NCBI RefSeq assembly: GCF_000209165.1
Contig: NC_009042.1
Span: 1,860,001 to 1,924,000 of the forward strand
Length of the DNA: 64,000 bases
Direction: 5' to 3'
From: Scheffersomyces stipitis CBS 6054
Taxonomy: Eukaryota; Ascomycota; Pichiomycetes; Serinales; Debaryomycetaceae
In this document: piece after piece, positions 1 to 10,674 of the stretch
Numbering within the stretch: the stretch's first letter is position 1
How the letters are laid out: every line of letters starts with the position of its first letter
Notes under the pieces: generated by a model
What the model was told of the DNA's origin: nothing
Seen by the model: the letters and a program-made list of their open reading frames with translations, nothing else
The model's database searches: none
Program-made: the position numbers and the translations under genes

Positions 1-121
1 AAGTTTGAAGTTCTTTCCATTAGAGGTTATCATGTCTTATCTGACTGTCAATTAATCGAAGCGATTGCTCCTATTGAAACCAGATATCTCCAAAGATACA
101 TTAGTGTACAAAGTCTATATA
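1..121. other. Left-edge flank, no supportable gene
   Basis: This is the 3' flank of the UGA2 gene. A plus-strand frame is open from base 1 to a TAA at 151-153, about 50 codons, overlapping the last 30 bases of UGA2 on the other strand. It could be the tail of a gene entering from the left, but I recognise nothing in it and a frame of this length is common by chance. Confidence 0.3.
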
Positions 122-1603
122 TTAGTCATGATGGTAGACATTACCCAAGGTAATAGATTTCACCACAGTGTAATCGTCCATACCGTAGAGAGATCCTTCT
201 CTTCCGAATCCTGATTCCTTAACACCTCCAAAAGGCATAGCGGCATCAGTGAAGATACCAGTGTTCACAGAAACCATTCCTGATTCCAAGTATTCAGACA
301 TATACCAGATGTTGTTCAAACTTTCAGAGAAAACGTACGAAGCCAATCCAAATGGAGTATCATTACACCAATGCAAGACCTCTTCTTTCGTGTCGAACTT
401 AACCAAAGCAGCCAAAGGTCCAAATGTTTCCTCGTTAATGACTCTCATGTCTTGGGTAACATCGCAAACTACAGAGGGAGCGTAAAACAATGGACCCAAC
501 TCAGGAAGTCTTCCTCCTTTAAGAAGTACTTTAGCACCCTTTTGGATGGCATCTTGCAAATGATCTTCGACTTTGGTGATAGAGCGTTCGTTGATCAAGC
601 ACGCATGGGTGACACCTGGTTCGAAACCATTACCGATCTTGAAGTTCTTGACCTTTTCAACGAACTTACGGCAGAATTCGTTGTATACTCCCAGCTGAAT
701 ATAGATACGATTGGCACACACACAGGTTTGGCCCAATGATCTGAACTTGGAAGCAACAGCCTGTTCTACAGCGATGTCCAACTTGGCATCATCAAAGACG
801 ATAACAGGAGCATTACCACCCAATTCCATAGACAACTTTTTCAATGTGGAAGAAGACTGCTTCATTAACAACTTACCAACAGGAGTAGAGCCGGTAAAAC
901 TGATTTTCTTGATGACCTTGGATTCACAGAACTTCAAGCCGCACGTAGGGGTGCTTTCAGCAGAAACCAAGACAACATTAAATACTCCTTTAGGGAAACC
1001 AGCTTTATCAGCCAAATAAGCAAGAGCTAAAGAAGAAAGTGGAGTTTGGGCGTCTGGCTTAAGAATAGCAGTACAACCAGCAGCAAGGGCTGGAGCAGCC
1101 TTACGAGCACCCATGGCAGATGGGAAATTGAATGGACAAAGCAAACCAACAACACCAACTGGCTGCTTGTAGGTGATGACCTTATTGTTTTGATTCGATG
1201 GCTGAATTGTGTGCCCGTAGTTTCTCTTTGCTTCTTCAGCAAACCATTCAAAGTAGGAAGCTGCATACTTGATTTCACCGGTAGCATCGGTTAAACATTT
1301 TCCATTTTCCCAGGTGATGATTTTGGCCAAATCATCAACGTTCTCCATGATAAGATTGTACAAGTTTCTAGACCATTTCGAACGGTCGTAAGTAGATGTG
1401 AGCTTGTACTTGCGGTAGGCATCTTCGCTTACTTGGATGGCATAGTCTATTTCTTCTGGGGTCTGATCAGGCAACTCGGCAATTTTTTCGCCGGTAGCAG
1501 GATCGAAGACCGAAAAGGATTTGGAGGATTTGGATTCAAACCATTCGCCGTTAATGAAAGGCTTGGTCTTGATAAGATCTGGATTCTTGAAAGTAGGAGC
1601 CAT
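122..1603 (-). CDS. UGA2: Succinate-semialdehyde dehydrogenase (GABA shunt)
   Basis: This NAD(P)-dependent aldehyde dehydrogenase oxidises succinate semialdehyde to succinate, the last step of GABA use as nitrogen source. The 493-aa length is close to yeast Uga2 (about 497). The active-site motif GQTCVCANR places the nucleophile at Cys294 with a second Cys at 296. The general base lies in ELGGN (Glu260), and a Rossmann FTGSTPVG stretch precedes it. The Cys-x-Cys pair is typical of the SSADH branch (GabD, human ALDH5A1) rather than of general ALDHs, which supports the specific call. The ATG at 1601-1603 is the only sensible start. The upstream region holds two GATAAG boxes and GC-rich palindromes, consistent with nitrogen control. 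A related glutarate or other semialdehyde substrate cannot be excluded. Confidence 0.9.
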   Translation of the reverse strand: MAPTFKNPDLIKTKPFINGEWFESKSSKSFSVFDPATGEKIAELPDQTPEEIDYAIQVSEDAYRKYKLTSTYDRSKWSRNLYNLIMENVDDLAKIITWENGKCLTDATGEIKYAASYFEWFAEEAKRNYGHTIQPSNQNNKVITYKQPVGVVGLLCPFNFPSAMGARKAAPALAAGCTAILKPDAQTPLSSLALAYLADKAGFPKGVFNVVLVSAESTPTCGLKFCESKVIKKISFTGSTPVGKLLMKQSSSTLKKLSMELGGNAPVIVFDDAKLDIAVEQAVASKFRSLGQTCVCANRIYIQLGVYNEFCRKFVEKVKNFKIGNGFEPGVTHACLINERSITKVEDHLQDAIQKGAKVLLKGGRLPELGPLFYAPSVVCDVTQDMRVINEETFGPLAALVKFDTKEEVLHWCNDTPFGLASYVFSESLNNIWYMSEYLESGMVSVNTGIFTDAAMPFGGVKESGFGREGSLYGMDDYTVVKSITLGNVYHHD

Positions 1604-1697
1604 TTTGTTAAGTGTAGTAAATGAAATATGTTCAAAGGGAAGTAGGAATTTTTCACTTTATATTCTGGGGAAATCTACCAGAATCTTGGTCGATTAG

Positions 1698-1742
1698 CCG
1701 CGCGGGTATCTCCAAATCAGGCAATTTGGTTGCGGCCCGCGC
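1698..1742. promoter_or_regulatory. GC-rich palindromes upstream of UGA2, candidate zinc-cluster sites
   Basis: CCGCGCGGG at 1698-1706 and GCGGCCCGCGC at 1732-1742 lie about 95-140 bases upstream of the UGA2 ATG in otherwise AT-rich DNA. Saccharomyces UGA genes carry a GC-rich UAS-GABA bound by the Zn2Cys6 factor Uga3. The first site resembles it, but the CCG and CGG half-sites are 2 rather than 4 bases apart, so the match is suggestive only. Confidence 0.45.
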
Positions 1743-1780
1743 TACCAACCATTTTACTCGTTCATATTTTGCAGTAGGGT

Positions 1781-1943
1781 CTTATCGTTGGGAATATATT
1801 GCCTAATATTTCTTTATTTGTATAGGTGTAGACTGTCTGTAATTAAGTCCAAAGAAGTAGAACAATTTGAATTGGCGTGTCCGGATATTTTTATTGTTGG
1901 TTGGTGTCACTATGGGTGGCACTAGTTGCGAATTCTCGATAAG
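1781..1943. promoter_or_regulatory. Two GATAAG boxes upstream of UGA2
   Basis: CTTATC at 1781-1786 (GATAAG on the gene strand) and GATAAG at 1938-1943 are candidate sites for GATA nitrogen regulators of the Gln3/Gat1 type, which control GABA-catabolic genes in yeasts. Six-base sites are common, so the support comes mainly from gene context. Confidence 0.4.
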
Positions 1944-1949
1944 GAAATG

Positions 1950-4426
1950 AGTCCATACAACTAAGAGAAAAACAGTTTGCTCAATTCTATGTAATGAAAA
2001 AGATCGGGTAATTTTTTGTTCTCTAAAGTTGCTAGCTTTAAGCGGATATACCGGTTTATTCTACAGCGGCAAGTACAATAGAAGCCAAACCCTGCAAAAA
2101 GAACTTTTGCGAAACGATTCAATTTAACCAAAATCTTAATCTAAATGCCAATGCCAATGTAGATTGATTCTGTCTACATGCTACCGTTCACCTTCAAGAT
2201 GTGGATCAGCCAATACGCCACCGTTTGTGAACAAGATGTGGATTACCTATAGGCTCTAGAACACGAATACACCCAATTGAAAAGCAATTGGAACGCAAAC
2301 TCGAATTGCAATGGAAGCCAATCTCTCTTATTCTTTGAAGTTTAACAGAACTATATTTTATGTGGTCGGATATCATACTCAATTTCAAAGCTTATCAATT
2401 AGCATAATTGCAAAATTATAAGCCTGGTTCAGCGTCTATTTTTCTAGCGCCGTTCTCTCGGCATTTACGTATTCTTCTGCAAGTAATTGCTTCACCAAAC
2501 GTCGCGTTAATAATTTTTAACCATTCAAAGCCCTGAAGAGAATCAATTAATAATGCATTAGTTTCCTCCGAAACCTAATCTACGTTATTTTGTGCGGGTA
2601 TCCCCACTCCAGTGCTGAAACAAAACAGAATCAAGAACAAACTTTATTATTACCACCATTATTATCAGTGTTAATTGATGTATATTCTGATCGACACCAG
2701 AATTGTTTCTTTTGTCCCTGAGTTGCCGTCTGCTGCGGAAGAAGCGGCTCTTGTCTGTTTCAGACACCGCTAATTGATGTGTTTGTTTGAAAATACAACC
2801 TCAAGCCAGGTATGTATTTTGCAGTTAACGCTGGCTATCGGATAGAGAAACTGAGGCGGGCTTAGGAGTCTGCTCAGAGATACGGATACGGCGGTGAAGG
2901 GTTCTGGTTTGAGTAGTAGATCCAGCACTTCCTAATTGTCTTATCATCGCCATTGTGAACGACCCCGTTGACACATCTATACGAGAAGTTACACCCAGCT
3001 CCATATGACAGCTGCTGTGGCCTGACAGAGAAAGACCACTAACGCATCTTTTGGAAATGCAGTAGGTGTACACGATCAGACTACCTTTTGTGTCTTCTTC
3101 TCATTTCGCGCAGTACATTCTCTTGGATAGCGCAATTCCTACATTCACACCCCAATTCTCCACCAGCGTTAACAATCACCCAACTCCATCCATGACTACT
3201 TGACTTGCTCCAAAAGCATGACAATTCTAGAAGTTGTAGGGAACCCCCCGGGAAACGACAGCAAAGTCACTTAACTTTACAGCGATCTGCACGTTCCCCT
3301 GAAAAGTGAGCGCACACGCAAACTTTAAAGAGATCCAACACTGACCAAATGATAACTGAGATTAGATGGAGGCGAAAGTGAATAGAGTTTTACGAATTCT
3401 GAGATGAGCCATAAACCTCACGTGTTTGCCAGGTTAATGCCCACCGTTACACGAGAAACGACCTATACATATAGAACGTGACACGGAAAGAAACAAATAT
3501 TAAAAATATATTCAGCATTCTTGTATATGTCTGATATTTCTTCCCTCCGTTTCTGCTCATTATTAATCGTCATGTAATGAGGCAACGAAGGGGTTATCTC
3601 CAGTGGCGACCTTCAGGAGAAGACAAGTGGCAAATCGTAGCGGTAGACGGAGGAAGAGGTAATTGCAGCTGCCAATCGCGCTTATTAGCGTTAGCGCTTA
3701 GTAGCGCCTACCTTTTGTGCGGACATATCATCGGAGATTTCTCATCGGATGCCTAGGATATAACAGAATTTTCTTTATTCCGTGCCATTCACCAAAAGTC
3801 GGATTTAGACGTGCAGGGTGGTTTCTGCTTATAGGAACAGCGGGTGCGTTCAATAATATCGTTGTTACCGAATCCGAAAGTTAAGTTGAGGTTTCCTAAA
3901 AGAGGATGACCCGTCAGAATAATTTGTCATTAGAGCCAGGATATCACTAATGGACCTGATGGGCCCATCCTATGCGTAACAGTTTGTCCATTGTAGTCTA
4001 ACTCCAGTAGCGTTTCCAATGTTTTCCAGCGTGGAAATAAGATAAAAAAAAAATTGTAATAATTTTTTTCTACGCATGCACCTGAAAAATGTATTTCGTT
4101 TAGAGTTCAAATTAGTAAAGAAGATGGCAATAGGTGACAAGCTACGGGCCAAGATGGAACAGCATGAAAATATCTGAAAATATATATAAACAACCGGTTT
4201 GACGTTAATGATATGGCTGAAGTTTAATTGAAGATCCATAACCATTTACCTTTAGCATCTACTTTATTAGTCTATACAGCTGCCTATAGACTCAGACACA
4301 TAAGGCACACGAGAGCTACAGTTACTTGAGATTGCCATAACTATTACAATTTAACTATCTACATTGCACAGCTTTAATATCACTGGTTATTTGGACAAGA
4401 TCCTCTGCCTTGTCCTAAACATTACA
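1950..4426. other. 2.5-kb gene-poor stretch
   Basis: Between the UGA2 promoter and the next gene I see only short frames (up to about 90 codons) with no recognisable product, no tRNA and no transposon hallmarks. TATATATAAA at 4181-4190 could be the TATA element of the gene starting at 4427. ATGCCA is repeated in tandem near 2145-2160. The rest is probably regulatory or spacer DNA. Confidence 0.5.
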
Positions 4427-5128
4427 ATGATAATGTATCTTCCACTCAGTTCGGTCACCAATTCTATTTGGAACAAGGTCAGGTCACCTCACAAGAGGTA
4501 TAAGACGTCTGTAATGGACCAACAGGAAACGTCTGCTGATTCAGAAAACGCTACATTGGACGCGGGCTCGAGTGCTGGAAAAAACTCCAAGTTGTCTCGC
4601 AAGCATTCTTCATCCACTTCATCTATTATATCACGTTCTTCGAACAATCTTTCCTCGAGACGCAGATCGGAGTCTCCTTCTGTGGTTTACCGCTCACAAG
4701 CCAAAAAAGCTACCGGTACTACTATCTCATCTTCGAACGCTTTAGCAGGAAGATCAAACTCTTTTAACACAAGTCCAACTTTCACATCTCCCCCAAGCAT
4801 CATAGTTGGGCTGGGCATGACTTCACCTGTGAATTCATCGAGTTCTTCACTTTTTGACTACCATGGTGCTGGTGCTGAGGAGCCTCCTCAGGAAACTGCC
4901 CACAACATCATTCGTATTGCTTCGCCGACTGTGGATTCTGCAATGATGTCCCAGGATTACACAATTGATGTCCCACTCAGAATGATCGATACCAACCTGT
5001 CATCGTTCAACTATTTCCCAGAAACTCTGGGCAACGATAATGAAAACTCAGATGTCTGGAGCTATAATCCGGAGGAAGGTCATACTTACATTACCAACGA
5101 AACCAAGAAAATGGTTCGTTTCACCTAA
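4427..5128 (+). CDS. Unknown Ser-rich protein
   Basis: This 233-aa frame starts at the first ATG (4427); the frame stays open a further 63 bases upstream through a TTG. I do not recognise the product. Residues 1-20 are mildly hydrophobic and are followed by a basic patch (HKRYK). The middle, about residues 40-130, is very rich in Ser and Arg and looks disordered. The C-terminal 60 residues are more ordered in composition, with acidic and aromatic positions and the ending KKMVRFT. A later ATG at 4514 would give a shorter product without the hydrophobic start. The length and biased composition suggest a real, lowly conserved gene, but only homologues in related yeasts would prove it. Confidence 0.55.
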   Translation: MIMYLPLSSVTNSIWNKVRSPHKRYKTSVMDQQETSADSENATLDAGSSAGKNSKLSRKHSSSTSSIISRSSNNLSSRRRSESPSVVYRSQAKKATGTTISSSNALAGRSNSFNTSPTFTSPPSIIVGLGMTSPVNSSSSSLFDYHGAGAEEPPQETAHNIIRIASPTVDSAMMSQDYTIDVPLRMIDTNLSSFNYFPETLGNDNENSDVWSYNPEEGHTYITNETKKMVRFT

Positions 5129-6450
5129 AACTTATTATTTCGCGGGCCGACTTAAACACATTCACAACGCATTAAACTTGCATGAGAAGAACAAGGTGAG
5201 AGAGCGAATCTTTCGTTGGAGCATTACGACTAATTGTACATAGAGTTGAACCATATAGAGTGAATTTAGATACATAGCCTTCACAACTACTTAATGAGAT
5301 ACACATTACAAACACAACAATAGTGCTGTAGAGGTATTCTATCTACGGAATGACGGCTCTAGCGCCTGGCGGTCATAAAATAGTAAAATCAGCTAAGTCA
5401 AGAAAAATGTGAAACCTGTTACTCCATGAAAGAATTTAGTCAAACCTAATTTATTCATGGTCAAGTATAACGGATCGACACTATATACCAAACCCCATAC
5501 ACAGCAAAGTAATGAACTTGTAACAAAAAAATTGCTAGACAATGAGACGGGAAGGTTCACAGGAAGATTGGCCGGGCCCGGGAGCCTATTGCTAGCGTGC
5601 CCAATTATTTCCGTATGCACCAAGAATATATGTGACTTCTTGAAAGAAAACTTTTGAATCAGCTTCAAATTGATAAAGCCGGACACTGTTAGGGCCGATA
5701 CCGTTACATCCATCAGCCAACTTTTCTTGACCAGTCAAACTCAATGTCCGGGGTAAGAATCTCAGTCTTGTATAAGTGGAGTCATCTGGCATTTCGTCTG
5801 CTATCAGCAATTTATATGCGGGGAGCTATGAACAACACGGTTCTATTTAATTGATAAAGTTTTGAAATTACGGGCCGGAAGAACGGTCTTCTATAGAGGG
5901 TCTATGTTTGCCGAAACTTGCTAGATGTATCTATTGCCCACTCAAATTCTTGTAAATTGAATCTTTCTGTCATTAACTGACAGTCACTAGTTTTGATCAG
6001 AGGTACACAATTTTTTCAGCGATGTAGATGTGATGGTGCTGGCACATCGGAATACTCTTCTCTATGGAGTTATTGCCGATAAACGTCTTTGCTGCTATTG
6101 CCGTCGTCCGGTACAGCGTCTAGGTCAAGCAGCAAATCCTTCTGATCCTGTATGCCACTATCAGAGATGCATGAAGATTTCTTTTGGATGTGAAAAATAT
6201 TAATAATAGGAAGCAAGTGAAGGTTATATAATATAGCTTAGTTCCCTCCGGAGCATATTACTTAGTAATTTATAATGTTATTTTTTGCCTTCGTTAATAA
6301 CCATTGGTAATAGAGACCTATACTAGAATTTACTGCAAACCCAGAAACTAGTCATTTTGAAGAAGTACTTAAAGAGGGCAACTTGTCAATAATTATCAAT
6401 AACTCGTTGAATAATTTTTGCATCCTATAGCCACTACTTTTCAACTTCCA
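5129..6450. other. 1.3-kb spacer without a supportable gene
   Basis: Only short overlapping frames on both strands (66-106 codons) occur between 5393 and 5810. None shows a motif, and their amino-acid composition looks random. I see no RNA gene or repeat. Confidence 0.5.
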
Positions 6451-6642
6451 ATGTCAGGCAGACCAAGCACTATCACCCCAATCGTAAACGGATTTTCTAC
6501 TATTACCAAGTATAGCATTTTCGGCATTTTAACTGTCAACAATCAGATTTCAACAGTGGTGTATTCATTGTATCACAAGATACTGGGTACTGATAATGCA
6601 CTCTATAACAGTGATGAACATGATGAGAACAGCTCGAAATAA
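6451..6642 (+). CDS. Small hypothetical ORF, possibly 5' part of a frameshifted gene
   Basis: A 63-codon frame with an ATG at 6451 contains a hydrophobic stretch (about residues 18-45) and a polar, acidic C-terminus. It ends in a TAA at 6640-6642. The +1 frame is open across this stop and continues for 133 codons to 7042. The two frames may be one gene joined by +1 frameshifting or splicing, or broken by mutation or sequencing error. I see no good GTATGT donor or TACTAAC branch site. The product is unrecognised. Confidence 0.3.
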   Translation: MSGRPSTITPIVNGFSTITKYSIFGILTVNNQISTVVYSLYHKILGTDNALYNSDEHDENSSK

Positions 6643-7042
6643 AGTGGGTCATTTATTTCTGAACCCAAAGCATACCGATAACAATAATGAGGCGGCAAAA
6701 AGTAGACGAAGCACCGAAGGTATTCGAAAGAAAGGCGGCGACAATATTCAAAAAGTTAGCAGGTATATTCCAAGTTCTAAGAATCGTGTTACGGTACTGC
6801 GAGTTATACCAACGAATTCCGACAAGCAAAGTGAGCTTCCTCAATTTAAGATTCTGCACCCTCCAATAGAGGAAAGAGATTCACACGATCGCAGGATACT
6901 AGGACTGGCGGTTGTCGAAGTTGAGAACCCTGCTGTGCAAACATATGCGCCAATGGCAGACATGCTGCTTCCGACATTAGTGGTTCGTTGTTTTACCAAC
7001 GGAAGCACCAAGTCATCTAACACTAGCATTATTACTGAATGA
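6596..7042 (+). CDS. Hypothetical ORF overlapping the previous one in the +1 frame
   Basis: This frame is open from 6533, with ATG codons at 6596 and shortly after, and encodes up to 148 aa. The product is polar and basic in the first half (KSRRST, RKKGG) and more mixed in the second half. It holds about six CTG codons, high for this window, which would be read as Ser. It is either a lowly expressed gene, the downstream part of the 6451 ORF, or a decayed gene. No domain is recognised. Confidence 0.3.
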   Translation: MHSITVMNMMRTARNKVGHLFLNPKHTDNNNEAAKSRRSTEGIRKKGGDNIQKVSRYIPSSKNRVTVLRVIPTNSDKQSELPQFKILHPPIEERDSHDRRILGLAVVEVENPAVQTYAPMADMLLPTLVVRCFTNGSTKSSNTSIITE

Positions 7043-7286
7043 GACTTGCAACAGGTCCTTTCAGGTTATTTAATTAAGTAGATTAATAGAGACATGGCAT
7101 TGTGAATCTAGGCTGTAGATTATTTTTAAAGGAAAGAGATATGGCTATCGGAAGATTCTTCCATGAAGTAAGAGTTGACGATTTTCTTAATGGAGGCCGT
7201 TCACCCATTGAGAAGCATAGAATCGCTTGCAGATTGTCACCTGCGCTAGGGTACAATAGAAAATAGTAATTACGAATGATAACTAC

Positions 7287-7601
7287 ATGGAATTCCGTTT
7301 AATTGGCGTGGCTTACTTTGTGCCTGAGAAGTCTCAGCCGGCCGAGAAACTTGATCTGTTCAGCCTTGCATTGACCAGAATTTACACAAGAAGGCTAATT
7401 GTTAGGAACTGCAGGATTTCCAACGAGGAAATGCTTGCAAATATTTCAGCAATTGGTTTTATCTTTAGGAACTCAGGAAATTGGCCTCTAATTAATCCGA
7501 GATATCCGTTTGAGCAGCAATTAATTATAGACTATATCTCAAAGTTGAAGATTTCAAGATTGGTAACAAGAGATTGTAAATTTGTTGTCAGGAACATTTA
7601 A
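7287..7601 (+). CDS. Doubtful small ORF
   Basis: A 104-codon ATG frame lies 760 bases upstream of KRE9. Two segments resemble each other: RRLIVRNCRI (about residues 35-44) and SRLVTRDCKF (about residues 90-99). This may be an internal repeat or chance. No homologue or domain is recognised, and the frame could simply lie in the long KRE9 upstream region. Confidence 0.22.
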   Translation: MEFRLIGVAYFVPEKSQPAEKLDLFSLALTRIYTRRLIVRNCRISNEEMLANISAIGFIFRNSGNWPLINPRYPFEQQLIIDYISKLKISRLVTRDCKFVVRNI

Positions 7602-8360
7602 GTGCAGCAACTCTAAGTACACCACCACAAATATACCTCTCCTAACAGAATTTATGTGCGACATTTTTCTTCCAACACCGCGACATCGCCCCTTCCACTG
7701 TAAACAATCCACTCTAAATATAACACGAAAGTCGAGTTTCGACCGTCTATGTACAGGTTGTCAATCACAAATAGCGAGCAACGCACAAAAACGCATCTGG
7801 CCAGATCCATTTTCAATACTTTTGGCTACTTCTTCTCTTCACAGCCAGAGCCTCCAGACAAGTCGAACCAGCTAGAAACACAGTGGCACTTCACAGTCTG
7901 AGTATCTATACTGCTTCATAACATTTAAAGAGTTTTCAGTCACACTCAGCGCTTTTTCAACAGTACTGAAACCTCATCTCGAATTTTTCCCACGCTAAGT
8001 GTTTTTCAAGGGATACACAGCCATCCAGCTTGAGACTCTCGTAGACCACAGCACGCGTGCTACACTCGCTTAATACAGACATCAAGATAGAGATATCGAA
8101 GAGATTGCAAAGACAAAAGGATTGTCTTCATATTTTCGATAGAAATCTAGAATCTGAAATTTACTGAATTGATTAATTTCAAATCTTCGAACACTGAATT
8201 CAACGTTGTGGACAATTGTTTACAAGATTTCTCCATAACAATCTTTTGGCTAATCAGCTCTTTATAGTCATTCACAACTTCATAAGTGTTTCACTAGAAG
8301 AATAAATTTTATAGAAAGTCAATTGATTCTTTCTGATTCTTTATCCATTTTCAAACCAAC
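7602..8360. other. KRE9 upstream region
   Basis: About 760 bases precede KRE9 without a convincing gene. A frame of 97 codons starts at 7582 but lacks any motif. Pyrimidine-rich tracts and repeated GATTCTTT near 8325-8345 lie just before the KRE9 ATG. I take the stretch as promoter plus long 5' leader. Confidence 0.45.
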
Positions 8361-9197
8361 ATGCACATAATATTTACACTTGCATCGTGGTTCTTAACTT
8401 CCACGTTGTTCTATTCGTTAGCCTCAGCTGACGTTGACATCACTGCACCAAAGCAAGGGGACTCATTCTCTGGTTCCGGGGGTCTGGCTTCTTTCAAAGT
8501 CAGTTGGGATGATGATTCTTCTGATTCTTCTGACGAATTCTCATTGTCCAACGTTAAATATTATACCATTTTGTTGTGTACCAACACAAATACGGAAATC
8601 GGTTGCGATGACAAAAATCCTCTTGTTTTCCAACTACCATTAAGTTCGAAGTCAACAACAGTAACTGTTCCTGCTAGCAACTATCCTAATGGTTACTACT
8701 ACGTTCAAATCTATACTACATTCAAGTCTGGTTCCACGACTGCCCACTACTCTAACAGATTCCATTTGACAAGTATGTCTGGTACAAGTATAGCCTCAAT
8801 TATATATACCATTACTGGTGCTGGTCCCGCGGCCGATACTTCCGATATCGACGGAGGTTCAACCACGTATGCTTCTTCGTTGTTTACGATTCCGTACACT
8901 ATGCAAACAAGCACCAAGAGATTTGCTCCTATGCAAACTCAACCTGGAAGCAAAGTCACCGCTACTACCTGGAGTATTAAGTATCCTACCAGTGCTGTTA
9001 CTTACTACACCACCAAGGGTCCAAAGCCTGTGGTTATGTCTACGATCACTCCTGGTTGGGACTATACCCCTACTTCTTTGCCTAACGCAGCATCCGTAGC
9101 TCCATATCCAAGTTACTTCTATCCTGCCAGCGACAGAGTCAGCAAGGCTACATTGAGTGCCGCTACCAAGAGAAGAAGATGGTTAGACTTGGACTAA
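8361..9197 (+). CDS. KRE9: Cell-wall beta-1,6-glucan assembly protein Kre9/Knh1
   Basis: This is a secreted O-mannosylated protein needed for beta-1,6-glucan in the yeast wall. The 278-aa length matches Kre9 (about 276). Residues 1-23 form a cleavable signal peptide ending ASA. The N-terminal half is an Ig-like Kre9/Knh domain with YYVQIYT and RFHLTSMSGT. The C-terminal half holds the family signature RFAPMQTQPGSKVTATTW and later STITPGW. The C-terminus is basic (TKRRRW). One CTG codon falls in a Gly/Ser-rich loop near residue 41, where Ser fits well. The gene is 4.8 kb from the first KRE6-type gene, which acts in the same pathway, although the genes between are unrelated. Confidence 0.95.
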   Translation: MHIIFTLASWFLTSTLFYSLASADVDITAPKQGDSFSGSGGLASFKVSWDDDSSDSSDEFSLSNVKYYTILLCTNTNTEIGCDDKNPLVFQLPLSSKSTTVTVPASNYPNGYYYVQIYTTFKSGSTTAHYSNRFHLTSMSGTSIASIIYTITGAGPAADTSDIDGGSTTYASSLFTIPYTMQTSTKRFAPMQTQPGSKVTATTWSIKYPTSAVTYYTTKGPKPVVMSTITPGWDYTPTSLPNAASVAPYPSYFYPASDRVSKATLSAATKRRRWLDLD

Positions 9198-9823
9198 GCG
9201 CTGCTTAGTTAGTTTGCATTATTGTTTTAATATAAAGTCAATTGTATTTGATCACAATTATAAGTATCTCTTCGTATTCCCTAGTTATATGTATCTAATT
9301 TATTTTAGTATGTTTCTCTGTTACAGGTTGTTCTGAACTCTACTTGATAGAAGAAGTTTGTTTATTGAGTGAAGAATAGAGGTATTGCTTAAGTGAGGTT
9401 TGAAGAGAGATACATTAGCCGAGATTTTTGTTTCTCGCTATGCTGACTCTATTCATAGTACGATGTCACCCAATTCTCTTTATTTGAAATATCTCTACGA
9501 TTTGAGTTCACTCCCCAATTGGAATGAGTCGGTTATTATAACCTGTTTCTCATCAATTGGCAAAAAAAGGCATAGCCTATATTTGGCTCTGGTCTTCATA
9601 GAGGAAACAAGGCTTGGAACTGGGGGAAGAAAAGACGCGAATTTTCCCTACATTATCGACTATTCTCTTCTACGGCTTGAACCACAGATAGTTTCCGGGT
9701 CAATCGGCGATTAATCATAGCCCTGTACCCCTGGTCAGTTTTCACAAGTCTCGACTGTTTGTCTTTTCTTGGTGGGGTTTTTATATAACTTGTTAGACTT
9801 GTCACAGATTTCAAGAATCCACA
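9198..9823. other. Spacer between KRE9 and the next gene
   Basis: An 84-codon ATG frame starts at 9463 but has no motif and unusual composition; I do not call it. Nothing else is seen. Confidence 0.45.
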
Positions 9824-10402
9824 ATGTGTATGAAACATCCCAAGAAATTCTTGAATATGAGATTGCAAGATGTCGCCAATGCTGCCAATGCTGCTGAAGA
9901 ACGCTATGGAGGCAATGTTGGATCCTCTGTCCAAGAAGGATGTTCTGCTAATCTAACACAAATGCATATACTTGATGATGTTTCGGATGATGAGACATTA
10001 GCTGAAGAGGCTATACTACCGCAACTAAAGAATGCTAGGCAACAACACAGACCACATCAAAGTAGCTATAGCGACGAAGTTTATGATGATAATGCCGAAA
10101 ATAACGAAAACAAACCTCACCAACTGGACAGCTCTAGCGTAGAGTCATTTGACATAAGTTCAACAACAGAAGAATACTACAATGAAACAAAGAAGATACT
10201 CCAGTCTAAATGGTTCAGGATCGGCAGACTCGTACTCATATTGTTATTCATAGTATTTCTAATTTACTGGAAGGCTCTGGAAGCTATTCATAGACTATCA
10301 GAATCATTGGAGAAACTAAGCAAAGAACCTATAGACTGGAATATATACGATAACAAGGGCGAATTGGTCCGGGTGGTGCACCTTGACGGTGTCCTGAGAT
10401 AA
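9824..10402 (+). CDS. Unknown protein with one C-terminal membrane segment
   Basis: This 192-aa product has a polar, acidic first two-thirds with an Ala/Asn-rich stretch (about residues 18-26) and probable disorder. A single strong membrane segment runs from about residue 128 to 148 (RLVLILLFIVFLIYWKAL) and is followed by about 44 polar residues. Positive charge before the segment suggests the N-terminus is cytosolic and the tail lumenal or extracellular. I do not recognise a family. ATG codons at residues 1, 3 and 12 could all serve as start. Confidence 0.7.
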   Translation: MCMKHPKKFLNMRLQDVANAANAAEERYGGNVGSSVQEGCSANLTQMHILDDVSDDETLAEEAILPQLKNARQQHRPHQSSYSDEVYDDNAENNENKPHQLDSSSVESFDISSTTEEYYNETKKILQSKWFRIGRLVLILLFIVFLIYWKALEAIHRLSESLEKLSKEPIDWNIYDNKGELVRVVHLDGVLR

Positions 10403-10674
10403 TTATATATTCATTTTTAATCTACTTGTTAGAACAACATAACGATTTAGGACAATTTGAAGATGTAAATCAAGTTCTAAACTTGATATTGATAAAATAT
10501 GCCATATGCGCATCTTTTAGCATAGCGCAGATTCCCAAAATGGAGAGAACGCGCAAATTCGAAGAGCAATATCCTCGAATTTTTCAGCCATTCCCCAGTT
10601 ATCATATATATCTGGGAGAATTCCACAGTCTTCACTGAACTCCTCTTCTTTCGTTCGAAAAATATCAATTAAGT

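Noticed and set aside
1..153. Open frame entering from the left edge
   Set aside because: Only about 50 codons visible, overlaps the 3' end of UGA2, no recognisable motif.
1604..4426. LTR or transposon remnant in the gene-poor stretch
   Set aside because: No terminal repeats, primer-binding site, integrase or reverse-transcriptase-like frame was seen.
9463..9714. 84-codon plus-strand frame between KRE9 and the single-TM gene
   Set aside because: No motif, random-looking composition.
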